Shown here: in pieces, positions 1 to 7,825 of the stretch
Position numbering within the stretch: the first letter of the stretch is position 1
Layout of the letters: every line of letters begins with the position of its first letter
Assembly: GCA_965206125.1 (NCBI GenBank)
Contig: CBDBIN010000042.1
Span: forward strand, 124,001-188,000
Direction: 5' to 3'
Source of the DNA: CAXWPM01 sp965206125
Lineage (GTDB): Bacteria > Acidobacteriota > Terriglobia > 20CM-2-55-15
DNA length: 64,000 bases
Translations under genes and position numbers: made by a program
Notes under the pieces: model-generated
What the model was told of the DNA's origin: nothing
Database searches by the model: none
What the model saw: the letters and a program-made list of their open reading frames with translations, nothing else

Positions 1-298
1 TCTGCTTCGTTACGCGGAGTGTCTGTACGTCCACGACGTCGAGCGTATGGTCCGCCTCGTTGCTGAAGTACAGCCATTTTCCGTCCGGGGCTGCCGCGGC
101 CCCATGGTTGACCTCGATGCCTTTGATCTCGGCCACAACGGCATTCGTTTCCGGGTCGATAAGATGAACGTTGTCGCCGGCGGCGTTGGTTTGGATGATC
201 CGTACCTGGCCCTGACCGTAGGTTGCCGGGGTGATGAGAACGAGGGTCATGCAGAGCACATGGCCGAGCGACGTTCGTCCGGCGGTGAGTCGCATCAT
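1..298 (-). CDS. Secreted YVTN/YncE-like beta-propeller protein (N-terminal part, runs off window)
   Basis: The first 99 codons of a minus-strand gene are visible; the rest lies beyond the window start. The two adjacent ATG codons are preceded by a GGAGG-type ribosome binding site. The first ~29 residues form a signal peptide ending near TYGQG. After it come VHLIDPETNAVVAEI and AAAPDGKWLYFSNEADHTL, the pattern of blades in YVTN/lactonase-type beta-propellers, which repeat a DP-x-T-N-x-V-V core and a PDG-K-x-Y/F core. Function cannot be given from this fragment; such proteins are usually periplasmic or cell-surface. It is divergent from the haem protein that follows. The fold is fairly sure, the role unknown. 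Confidence 0.7.
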   Translation of the reverse strand, partial: MMRLTAGRTSLGHVLCMTLVLITPATYGQGQVRIIQTNAAGDNVHLIDPETNAVVAEIKGIEVNHGAAAAPDGKWLYFSNEADHTLDVVDVQTLRVTKQ

Positions 299-462
299 CG
301 TGGAGCCTCCAAGCGCACTGTAGTCGGAGGAATGCGGGGAAGTCAACGAAAGCGAGGGCCGGGAAACAGTGGCCAGGCGGGTCGTTGCCGACGGCCGCCG
401 AGTTCTTTGATCCATCCAGACGATCGTGTTATAAACCCGCAGACCTTTCCGGGAGAGACGCG

Positions 463-1278
463 ATGCTGGGACGGCCGATCCGGCTGGTGGTTGGGCTGTT
501 GTTCGTACTGCGAGTCGTAGCCCCTATGGCGACGGCGCAGTCTCTGGACTTTGAGTTCTACCGAGACCGTGTCGAGCCGATTTTCCTGAAAATGCGTGAG
601 GCGTATGGTCCCGGTGCGCCATGCTTCACCTGCCATACGAAGATTACCAGCCGGTTCCGCCTTCAGCCTGTCTCGGAAGAACTCACCTGGACCGAGGATC
701 AGTCCCGCCTCAATTTTGAGGCTGTGTCGCGGCTCGTGACGCCCGGGCAGCCGCTCGAGAGCCGCCTGCTGCTCCACCCACTCGCGAACGGAGTGGGAGG
801 AGATGGTCGGCACTCGGGCGGCAAGCACTTTCAATCTCGAGACGATCCGGACTGGCAGACTCTGGCCGCCTGGGTGCGCACGGCCTCTTCCGACCCGGTG
901 TCGGCACTCGCCCCCGGACCGGAACTTGATTTCACCGTCTTTCAACAACGAGTGCAACCCGTCTTCTTGAGGAAGCGGACCGGGCTGGCCCGGTGTATCA
1001 CCTGCCACTCTCGCAGTTCTGCGTTTCGGCTGGCACCGCTGCCTCCAGGAAGGACCGCCTGGACCCAAGAGGAGTCCCGTCGCAACTTCGAGGCCGTGAC
1101 GCGGGTGGTCGTCCCCGGCAATCCCCAGGCGAGCCGATTATTGATGATGCCTCTGGCGCCTGAGGCGGGCGGCGATCCGTTCCACCCCGGCGGCAGACAC
1201 TGGACGTCTCGGGACGATGCGGAATGGCGGACGTTGGCTTCCTGGGTACGCGGCGAAGTCCCCGAGGTCCACCGATAG
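463..1278 (+). CDS. Exported two-haem cytochrome c-like protein with a tandemly duplicated domain
   Basis: 271 aa from the ATG at 463, chosen because a clear signal peptide follows (residues 1-26, ending ATAQS). An upstream extension to 385 would bury the signal. The mature protein is two copies of a ~110-residue module. Each starts D-F-x-x-(F/Y)-x-x-R-V-(E/Q)-P-(I/V)-F-L, contains one c-type haem site (CFTCH at 54-58, CITCH at 178-182), and ends R-D-D-x-(D/E)-W-(Q/R)-T-L-A-(A/S)-W-V-R. This resembles the single-haem PSCyt1-like domains found in planctomycete and acidobacterial secreted proteins. A periplasmic electron-transfer role is inferred; no enzymatic domain is attached. Confidence 0.72.
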   Translation: MLGRPIRLVVGLLFVLRVVAPMATAQSLDFEFYRDRVEPIFLKMREAYGPGAPCFTCHTKITSRFRLQPVSEELTWTEDQSRLNFEAVSRLVTPGQPLESRLLLHPLANGVGGDGRHSGGKHFQSRDDPDWQTLAAWVRTASSDPVSALAPGPELDFTVFQQRVQPVFLRKRTGLARCITCHSRSSAFRLAPLPPGRTAWTQEESRRNFEAVTRVVVPGNPQASRLLMMPLAPEAGGDPFHPGGRHWTSRDDAEWRTLASWVRGEVPEVHR

Positions 1279-1371
1279 AGGGCCCGCGGTTCCCGGATCC
1301 ACCTCCGTTCGATGAAAATCCGAGTTTCGCTCACTGATCGGGTGACACTTCCACGGCCGAGGCACGCCGAC

Positions 1372-1377
1372 TATAAT
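1372..1377 (+). promoter_or_regulatory. Putative -10 box (TATAAT)
   Basis: A perfect TATAAT at 1372-1377 lies about 100 nt before the start of the small charged protein at 1478. No convincing -35 sits 16-18 nt upstream. The assignment rests on the -10 alone. Confidence 0.35.
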
Positions 1378-1477
1378 TCCCCGATGCACCGCAGTGGCCT
1401 CTGCTGACCGAAGGCGCGGGACACACATGGAATCGGATCGGGCCGGCGAGAGCCGCTCGACTGACTTAGGGAGAACG

Positions 1478-1966
1478 ATGGGAGCTAGTAAGAAATCCAC
1501 GAAAAAGAAAAAGCCCGTGAGAACGGGTTCTCAGTCGAACACCGGCAAGGATGCGGTGCCGGACGCTGCGGACGGCCTCGAAAAGAGTCTGCGGAGCATG
1601 TTGGGCAGCGCTGAACGCGAGACGAGCGCAATCGAGGCCCTCGACAAGCACTTCGAAACCGGCGACGAAGAGGCGCTCGGGCGGGCCCAGGATCTGCTGA
1701 AAGAGTCCCTGGAGCATCTAAAGGAAGCCCAGAGAGATATCGACGAACTGCTCGCAGCGTGCCTGATCAGCTATGAATACTGGAAAGCCATCACGGACGA
1801 GATCCGAGGCGCTCGCAAGTACGACACGAGGGCTGCAATTCAGATCGACGATGAGTACGAGGGGATTCTCGAGCCTCGGGACTGGCTGCGCATCGCGATC
1901 GGGTATAAGGACATCGGGATCGCCATGCTCAAGAACCTTCGATCCCAGGCCGTGCGGCGTGCCTGA
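1478..1966 (+). CDS. Small charged helical protein, unknown function
   Basis: 162 aa. I do not recognise the family. The start at 1478 is preferred over upstream ATG 1427 and GTG 1394 because GGGAG lies 7 nt before it. The N-terminus is a lysine-rich, probably disordered tail (KKSTKKKK). The rest is acidic and strongly helical: residues ~30-95 read as amphipathic helices with many Glu/Leu, followed by an ISYEYWKAI segment and a C-terminal RDWLRIAIGYKDIGIAMLK helix. There are no cysteines suggesting a metal site and no membrane segment. It stands alone between the cytochrome and the acyl-CoA reductase. Confidence 0.6.
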   Translation: MGASKKSTKKKKPVRTGSQSNTGKDAVPDAADGLEKSLRSMLGSAERETSAIEALDKHFETGDEEALGRAQDLLKESLEHLKEAQRDIDELLAACLISYEYWKAITDEIRGARKYDTRAAIQIDDEYEGILEPRDWLRIAIGYKDIGIAMLKNLRSQAVRRA

Positions 1967-2185
1967 TGGCCGGTTAGGTGTCCCCATCAGTCATTCATGG
2001 CGTTGAGGAATCCTGCCGCAGAATGCCATCTGGTACCCGCGCAACTGGAGCGCTACCTTCAAGTCGAGGTTCGACAGACTATTGTGATCAGCTTCCCCCG
2101 CCTTGACACATGTTTGGCGTTCTTGCGCTCAACCGACGACCATGCTATTGAAATCTTGCCATGAGCACATTGACCGATTGGCGTT

Positions 2186-3721
2186 TTGATCCGGTCGCCG
2201 GAGAGTACCGCCCCGACGAACATCCCGAGGGGGGGTACCGGGGAAATCTCTGCGATCGACCTGTTTCACAGCAAGACCATACTTCTGCTCGGCGCAACCG
2301 GTTTCCTCGGCAAGGTACTTCTTGCGATGATGCTGGACCGCTTTCCGGAACTGAAGCACCTGGTCATCCAGGTTCGCCCGAAGAAGAACGTGTCCGGCGC
2401 CGAGCGGTTCCGGTCTGAGGTCCTCGGGTCTCCCCCGTTGCAGGCGGTCGTCGAACGGGTCGGCGTGGATGCCATTCTTGAACGGACGACGATCATCGAA
2501 GGGGACCTGGGTAGTCCGATGTGCGGTGTCACGGCCGAACAGCTTGCCGAAATGAAAGGAAGTATCGATGTCGTCATCAACATGGCGGGTCTGGTCGACT
2601 TCGATCCCCCACTGAACGAGTCGCTGCTGACGAACGTTGCCGGTATCCGGAACCTGATCGAATTGGTGCAGGAACTCGGCGCCCGGCTCGTCCATATCTC
2701 CACCAGCTACGTTGCCGGCAAGAAGAGCGGGCGTATTCCGGAAGACTCTCCCATCGTCGGCTATTATCCCGGCCGCACCGACGACAACGACTCGAAGTTC
2801 GATCTGGACGAAGAAATCCGTTGGTGCGACGAATTCATCGAATCGACGAGCGACAGAGAGACACTGCGCGATGGTGGCATGAAGCGCGCCGAAGAGTGGG
2901 GATGGACGAACACGTACACCTACACGAAGAGCATGGGCGAACAACTGATCGCGCGGACACGCGGCCTGCAGTTCTCAATCGTCCGGCCGGCGATCGTAGA
3001 GTCCTCGCGCGAATTTCCGCTCCCCGGATGGAACGAAGGAATGACCACATCCGCCCCGTTGGTTCTGATGGGCGGAGGGGGCGTCAAGGCCTGGCCGGTC
3101 CGCAAGGATGGCGCGCTGGAGATCATCCCCGTCGATCTGGTCGCCGCGGGCGTCCTGATCGTCGCCGCCGCGATACTGACCGATCGTCATCAGCCCGTGT
3201 ATCACCTCGCGACGGCGGCCGAGAATCCAGTCATGCTGCCCCGCCTCGTGGGCTTTCTCGGCATGAACTCACGCTACAAACACAAGCACAAGAAGGACGG
3301 AAACAAGCTGGCGAATATGTGGAAGGCGTACGTCGAAACCGAAGTCGTGAGCTTGGAGCAACTCGACGCCAACCGCAAGAGGACCCGGTGGGGCATGGAC
3401 CTGCTTCAAGCGACGTTCAACTTGCTGAAAGTCGTCCTCGGCAAAAAGACAATGGACCCGTACCTGCGGAACCTGCGAGTCACGCGGCGACAGATCCGGG
3501 TGCAGGAGCAGACACTGGATCTGTTCCTGCCGTTCATGGTGCACAACTCTTTCATCTTCGAGACGGGCAATATCCGCGCGACCTACGACATGCTCACGCC
3601 GGCGGACCGGGAGCGCCTGCAGTGGAACCCCGAAGACGTCGACTGGGCCGACTACTGGGTGAACATCCACACGAAGGGCATCGAAAGGTGGATTCGACCA
3701 ATGTTTGCGAAGCAGCTTTAG
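2186..3721 (+). CDS. Fatty acyl-CoA reductase-like NAD(P)-binding protein; N-terminus probably frameshifted
   Basis: An extended SDR of the male-sterility/fatty acyl-CoA reductase (NAD_binding_4) type. GATGFLGK at residues 36-43 binds the cofactor, NMAGLVDFD follows beta-4, HISTSYVAG holds the catalytic Ser/Thr, and YTYTKSMGE near residue 247 supplies the Y-x-x-x-K pair. A C-terminal FAR-like region follows (to residue 511). The family reduces fatty acyl-CoA or acyl-ACP to alcohol or aldehyde. The listed frame can only start at a TTG (2186) without a ribosome binding site. An ATG at 2161 in the previous frame encodes a plausible N-terminus (MSTLTDWRFDPVAGEYRPDE) and would join this frame if the G7 run at 2229-2235 were G6. 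The coding start is therefore uncertain. Confidence 0.75.
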   Translation: MIRSPESTAPTNIPRGGTGEISAIDLFHSKTILLLGATGFLGKVLLAMMLDRFPELKHLVIQVRPKKNVSGAERFRSEVLGSPPLQAVVERVGVDAILERTTIIEGDLGSPMCGVTAEQLAEMKGSIDVVINMAGLVDFDPPLNESLLTNVAGIRNLIELVQELGARLVHISTSYVAGKKSGRIPEDSPIVGYYPGRTDDNDSKFDLDEEIRWCDEFIESTSDRETLRDGGMKRAEEWGWTNTYTYTKSMGEQLIARTRGLQFSIVRPAIVESSREFPLPGWNEGMTTSAPLVLMGGGGVKAWPVRKDGALEIIPVDLVAAGVLIVAAAILTDRHQPVYHLATAAENPVMLPRLVGFLGMNSRYKHKHKKDGNKLANMWKAYVETEVVSLEQLDANRKRTRWGMDLLQATFNLLKVVLGKKTMDPYLRNLRVTRRQIRVQEQTLDLFLPFMVHNSFIFETGNIRATYDMLTPADRERLQWNPEDVDWADYWVNIHTKGIERWIRPMFAKQL

Positions 3722-3742
3722 GGGACAGGCTCCCCTGTCCCC
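3721..3742. terminator. GC-rich hairpin after the acyl-CoA reductase gene
   Basis: GGGGACAGG and CCTGTCCCC form a 9-bp stem immediately after the stop codon. No T-run follows. It resembles the hairpin at 7776-7799, so it may be an interspersed repeat rather than a true terminator. Confidence 0.35.
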
Positions 3743-3770
3743 CCTCGCCCACATCAGCTATTCCAGCTTT

Positions 3771-3802
3771 AAAATAGGGACATAGGTGCCTGACCCTATT
3801 TA
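3771..3802. terminator. Bidirectional hairpin between convergent genes
   Basis: AAATAGGG and CCCTATTT form an 8-bp inverted repeat around a 14-nt loop. Both flanks are A/T-rich, so a U-tract exists in either direction. It lies between the plus-strand reductase and the minus-strand gamma-glutamyltransferase, whose TAA stop (3800-3802) is inside it. Confidence 0.5.
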
Positions 3803-5515
3803 ATAGCCGGCTGCGCCGCCTCGACTACGGTGGTCGATACCGGGGAATAGGCGGCCGGCCAGGATCAGGATCGTGTGGGCGTCGCCCTGGCCTCCCACCA
3901 GCCGGGTCTGATGACCCAGTTCCTGCATCGCTGCCTCGATCGACTCGAGGGCCCGCTCCATGCTGATCCTGTCCGGCATCCACTGGTGGTGGATCCGGGG
4001 TTCGTCGACCGCCTGCTGGGCCTCCATGCCGAAATCAATCACGTTGATGACGATCTGCAGGACAGTGTTGATGATGGTCCGCCCGCCTGGACTCCCTGTC
4101 GCCAGCACCGGCTGGCCGTCGCGAAGCACGAGCGTCGGCGACATCGAACTCAACATGCGCTTGTTCGGCGCTACCAGATTCGGCGCCGTGCCGATGAGTC
4201 CATTGGTGTCGGTCACGCCGGGATTCATGTTGAAGTCGTGCATCTCATTGTTCAGCAGGAAGCCTGTTCCCACAGCGACGACCCGCGACCCGTAACCCTG
4301 CTCGAGCGTGTAGGTGTTCGCGACCATGTTCCCTGCGCCGTCCACGACGGAGAAATGCGTCGTCTCCGCTCCCTCGCCACGGGTCACGATGTCGGCGCCC
4401 AGCTCGCTCGAAGCCACGGCGGCGCCGGGCGAGATGCGATCCAGAAACTGGCCGGCGAATTCCTTCGAAGTCAGCATCGCGAGGTCGACGTCCACGAAAT
4501 CCGAATCGCCCAGGTATTTGGCCCGATTGTAAAAACCGATCTTCATCGCCTCGGCGATGAGGTGAATCGTTTCCGCGTCACGGCGTTCCAGAGAACCGAG
4601 GTCGTAGTTCTCCAGAAGGTTTAGCGCCTGAACGACGGTCGTGCCTCCCGAGCTCGGCGGAGGCATGCCGTAGATGTCATGCCCGCGGTAGGTCCCGTGT
4701 ATCGGTTGCCGGATTGGAGCGGTGTAGTTGGCGAGGTCCTCGGGCGTCATGATTCCACCGTTCGCCTGGATGTCGTCGATGAGACGCCGCGCGACCTCTC
4801 CTTTATAGAAACCGTCCGGACCATGATCGCGAATCTGTTCGAGCGTCCAGGCCAGGTCCGGCAGGATCATCGTCTCCCCAGCTTCGTAGAAGCTACCGTC
4901 GGCCTTGCGGTAAACCCGACCGAACTCGGAGAAACGTTCCATACGCTCTTCCTGCCGCTTGAGCGAGCCGGCCAGCACCTCGTCCACGACGAATCCGTCT
5001 CGTGCCAACCGCAAAGCGGGTTCGACGACGTCACTCCACTCGAGAGCGCCGAACCGATCCATCGCTTCCCAAAAGCCTCTGACGGTGCCTGGCACTCCGA
5101 TGACCAAGTATCCGACGCCGGATTTCTGACGGTCTATTTCGCCGTCATCGCCCAGAAACATCGTTGGTGTAGACGCCGCTGGTGCCTTCTCCCGGTAGTC
5201 GACGGCATGGACTTCGCCGGTTTCCGCCATCCGTACCATCATGAAACCGCCTCCGCCCAGATTGCCCGCCGTCGGATGGGTGACGGCAAGTGCAAGGCCC
5301 GTCGCAACAGCCGCGTCAACCGCGTTGCCTCCCTGTCGGAGGATCTCGAGGCCGGCCTCGGACGCAATCGGATCGACCGAGACGACAAGACCGTTTTCGT
5401 AGGAGCTCGCCTCGGGAACCGTGCTCGAGGTTGGAACCTGGGCCGGGGCGCAGGAACCGACAAGGAGGACTGACAAGATGGACAGAAACTCATGCTTGAA
5501 GGTGCGTTTGCGCAT
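3800..5515 (-). CDS. ggt: Gamma-glutamyltransferase (gamma-glutamyl transpeptidase), lipoprotein type
   Basis: 571 aa. It cleaves the gamma-glutamyl bond of glutathione and related compounds, acting outside the cytoplasm. The N-terminus has a lipobox (LLVGSC), so it is probably membrane-anchored. Family landmarks are all present: GGNAVDAAVATGLALAVTHP and GNLGGGGFMMVR early, PPPSSGGTTV in the middle, then the autoprocessing and nucleophile site ETTHFSVVD around residue 385, and SSMSPTLV with GSPGGRTII near the C-terminus. The proenzyme is expected to split before the Thr into two subunits. Length is normal. The ATG at 5515 is chosen because the lipoprotein signal begins there and a TATAAT box lies 9 nt upstream. 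It is transcribed alone. Confidence 0.93.
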   Translation of the reverse strand: MRKRTFKHEFLSILSVLLVGSCAPAQVPTSSTVPEASSYENGLVVSVDPIASEAGLEILRQGGNAVDAAVATGLALAVTHPTAGNLGGGGFMMVRMAETGEVHAVDYREKAPAASTPTMFLGDDGEIDRQKSGVGYLVIGVPGTVRGFWEAMDRFGALEWSDVVEPALRLARDGFVVDEVLAGSLKRQEERMERFSEFGRVYRKADGSFYEAGETMILPDLAWTLEQIRDHGPDGFYKGEVARRLIDDIQANGGIMTPEDLANYTAPIRQPIHGTYRGHDIYGMPPPSSGGTTVVQALNLLENYDLGSLERRDAETIHLIAEAMKIGFYNRAKYLGDSDFVDVDLAMLTSKEFAGQFLDRISPGAAVASSELGADIVTRGEGAETTHFSVVDGAGNMVANTYTLEQGYGSRVVAVGTGFLLNNEMHDFNMNPGVTDTNGLIGTAPNLVAPNKRMLSSMSPTLVLRDGQPVLATGSPGGRTIINTVLQIVINVIDFGMEAQQAVDEPRIHHQWMPDRISMERALESIEAAMQELGHQTRLVGGQGDAHTILILAGRLFPGIDHRSRGGAAGY

Positions 5516-5524
5516 AGTGGCGCG

Positions 5525-5530
5525 ATTATA
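5525..5530 (-). promoter_or_regulatory. -10 box (TATAAT) 9 nt before the ggt start
   Basis: On the minus strand TATAAT occupies 5530-5525 and the ATG begins at 5515. Transcription would start almost at the start codon, implying a very short or absent leader. No good -35 is seen. Confidence 0.4.
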
Positions 5531-5553
5531 TGCACCGATCACGGACGATGGGC

Positions 5554-5583
5554 AAAAAAAAAGCGGCGGCCCGGAGGCCGCCG
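5554..5583 (-). terminator. Rho-independent terminator of the GGDEF gene
   Basis: Read on the minus strand: CGGCGGCC-TCCG-GGCCGCCG, a perfect 8-bp stem with a 4-nt loop, followed by C and nine T. It lies 76 nt after the stop of the diguanylate cyclase and just before the ggt promoter, insulating ggt from it. Confidence 0.85.
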
Positions 5584-5658
5584 TCAGGAGTTGTTTGGAC
5601 GGGAAAATCGGTAGTTTCGAGGGGCGCTCGTTGGAGCGCCGCGCGGACCGCGGCCGCG

Positions 5659-6300
5659 CTAATGAACGAACTTGCTGACCAGCGTCTCTCCCAGATTTGC
5701 AGCGACGACCTGGTTACGTCCCTGGGCTTTCGCCGTGTAGAGCGCGTTGTCGGCCTGGTCGATGAAATCCTCGGGGTTCTGGCTCTCCAGGAACGAGGCA
5801 ATGCCGCAGCTGAACGACAGGTTGATGCCGGCCTTGCCGTCGAGCGAAAGATCCACGCGGTCGAGCTTCGCCTTGACACGGTCGAAGAAGATCTCGGCGT
5901 GCTCGGAATCGGTGTCGGGCAGGATGACGGAAAACTCGTCGCCGCCGATGCGGGAGAGGATATCTTCCTGGCGCAGGTTCACGCGTAGGAACTGAGCGAA
6001 GAACTTCAACACCTGGTCCCCCGCACGGTGCCCGATCTGATCGTTGATCTCCTTGAAATAGTCCAGGTCAACCAGAGCCAGGCCGAGAGGATGACGGCCG
6101 CGCCGCGAACGCGCCATCTCTTGAACCAATCGCTCGTGGTAGAAGCGCCGGTTCGGGACCTCGGTCAGCACGTCGGTGTAGGCATAATCCTTGTACACTC
6201 GCAACTGCTGGACCTCGGCCTCAAGCAGCTGATTCTTGCGTTCCAGTTCGGCAAGCCGAACTTGGGGTTCCTCGCGCCTGTTCACACCGGCTAAACTCAT
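5659..6300 (-). CDS. Diguanylate cyclase (GGDEF domain)
   Basis: 213 aa, a small cytoplasmic protein. It should make cyclic di-GMP from two GTP. Residues ~10-38 form a short coiled coil likely to mediate dimerisation. The GGDEF domain starts at YTDVLTEVPNRR (D-x-L-T-x-x-x-N-R-R) and has the intact signature GGDEF at 119-123. The allosteric product site R-x-x-D (RQED, 110-113) lies exactly five residues upstream, so feedback inhibition is expected. There is no sensor domain beyond the coiled coil. The start at 6300 is supported by GGAGGG about 10 nt upstream; longer frames upstream look non-coding. Confidence 0.9.
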   Translation of the reverse strand: MSLAGVNRREEPQVRLAELERKNQLLEAEVQQLRVYKDYAYTDVLTEVPNRRFYHERLVQEMARSRRGRHPLGLALVDLDYFKEINDQIGHRAGDQVLKFFAQFLRVNLRQEDILSRIGGDEFSVILPDTDSEHAEIFFDRVKAKLDRVDLSLDGKAGINLSFSCGIASFLESQNPEDFIDQADNALYTAKAQGRNQVVAANLGETLVSKFVH

Positions 6301-6469
6301 CGGACTATCCCTCCAAGTGTCTGGCGGCATATCTAGGGCATGCGGGTTACCAAACAAGTCCCCTTTTGAGAACAACAACTTAGTTCTTAGGCGAAGGGAA
6401 AATCGTGCCGGGTGAGGAAATATATGCCGGGCGGATAGGGACCTGGCCTGTCTTAGTCGAGAAGGATCG

Positions 6470-7741
6470 CTACAGGCAGCGCCCGATTGCCTGGGTCGTT
6501 CGGTCGATATCGGCCTCAGAGTGAGCCGTGGATACGAAAGCGGCCTCGAACTGCGAAGGCGGCCAGTAGACACCTTCAGCCAGCATCCGCCGGAAGAACT
6601 CCCGAAAGTGTTCGGTGTCACATCTGGCGGCCGTGGCGAAATCGACGACGGGCTGATCGGAAAAGAACAGCGTCAACATCGATCCGACTCGATTGACCTG
6701 GATTCGGGCGGCCCGTTCGACGCCGGTCTCGTGGATTCCCCGTTCCAGACGGGCGCCGAGCGCCTCAAGCTTCTCGTAAGCATTGCCGGCTCCCAGACTG
6801 CGGATCGTGGCGAGTCCCGCAGTAACCGCCAGCGGATTGCCAGAAAGCGTCCCGGCCTGGTAGACGGGACCGACTGGCGCTACCCGATCCATGATGTCGG
6901 CCCGACCGCCGTAGGCGCCGACCGGCAGGCCGCCTCCGATGATCTTCCCCATGGTGGTCAGGTCGGGCCGGATGCCATAGAGCTCTTGCGCCCCGCCCCG
7001 CGCGACGCGGAATCCCGTCATCACCTCGTCGAAGATGAGGACCGTGCCGGAAGCGGCGGTCGCTTCGCGGATGGTTTCAAGGAAACCCGGCTCGGGCGGC
7101 ACGCAACCCATGTTGCCGCCAATAGGCTCGATGATGACACACGCGATCTCACCACCGACCCTCGCGAATAGTTCCCGAACGGCAGTGGCGTCGTTGAACG
7201 GCAGCACCAGAGTATGCGCAGCCAGGGACGCTGGCACGCCGGGGCTGTCGGGCAGTCCGAGCGTGGCGACTCCCGAGCCCGCCTTGACGAGCAAACTGTC
7301 TCCATGGCCATGGTAACAACCCTCGAACTTGACGATGTTGTCCCGACCCGTAAAGCCGCGCGCCAGACGGATCGCCGACATCGTCGCCTCGGTCCCGGAA
7401 TTCACCAGACGCACCTTGTCGACGGATGGAAAGATCCCGGAAATCGTTTCTGCCAGCTCGACTTCCAACTCGGTTGGAGCCCCGAACGAGGTGCCCGTTT
7501 CCTCCAGCACGCTCTTGAGCGCCTCGGTGACATGGCTCGGGCGATGACCTTCGATCAGCGGGCCCCACGACCCGACGTAGTCGATATAGGCGTTCTGGTC
7601 GACGTCCCAGACACGGGATCCCTCTCCTTTGGCCATGAAGACGGGATCCCCGCCAACAGCCTTGAAAGCCCGGACCGGCGAGTTCACGCCGCCGGGGATG
7701 ACGTGCTGGGCGCGCTGGAACAGATCTTGGGATTTGGTCAT
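6470..7741 (-). CDS. hemL: Glutamate-1-semialdehyde 2,1-aminomutase
   Basis: 423 aa, full length for the family. It converts glutamate-1-semialdehyde to 5-aminolevulinate, the last step of the C5 route to tetrapyrroles. It is a class III PLP aminotransferase: PGGVNSPVRAF at the N-terminus, NSGTEATMSAIRLARG for phosphate binding, FDEVMTGFRV with the PLP Asp, and the Schiff-base lysine in TTMGKIIGGGLPVGAYGG at about residue 266. It lies 84 nt downstream of hemB on the same strand, the next enzyme in the pathway. Confidence 0.96.
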   Translation of the reverse strand: MTKSQDLFQRAQHVIPGGVNSPVRAFKAVGGDPVFMAKGEGSRVWDVDQNAYIDYVGSWGPLIEGHRPSHVTEALKSVLEETGTSFGAPTELEVELAETISGIFPSVDKVRLVNSGTEATMSAIRLARGFTGRDNIVKFEGCYHGHGDSLLVKAGSGVATLGLPDSPGVPASLAAHTLVLPFNDATAVRELFARVGGEIACVIIEPIGGNMGCVPPEPGFLETIREATAASGTVLIFDEVMTGFRVARGGAQELYGIRPDLTTMGKIIGGGLPVGAYGGRADIMDRVAPVGPVYQAGTLSGNPLAVTAGLATIRSLGAGNAYEKLEALGARLERGIHETGVERAARIQVNRVGSMLTLFFSDQPVVDFATAARCDTEHFREFFRRMLAEGVYWPPSQFEAAFVSTAHSEADIDRTTQAIGRCL

Positions 7742-7775
7742 TCGTCTCGCTGAATCAGGAAAGTTGGAGAGTATC

Positions 7776-7799
7776 GGGGACGGAGCTTGCTCCGTCCCC
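7776..7799. repeat. Perfect hairpin between hemB and hemL
   Basis: GGGGACGGAGC-TT-GCTCCGTCCCC, an 11-bp stem with a 2-nt loop, sits between the hemB stop and hemL start. There is no T-run, so it may act as an mRNA stability or attenuation element. It shares the GGGGAC(A/G)G core with the hairpin at 3721-3742. Confidence 0.5.
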
Positions 7800-7825
7800 C
7801 CAAGTCAGAAGTCGTTAAGCTCTCG

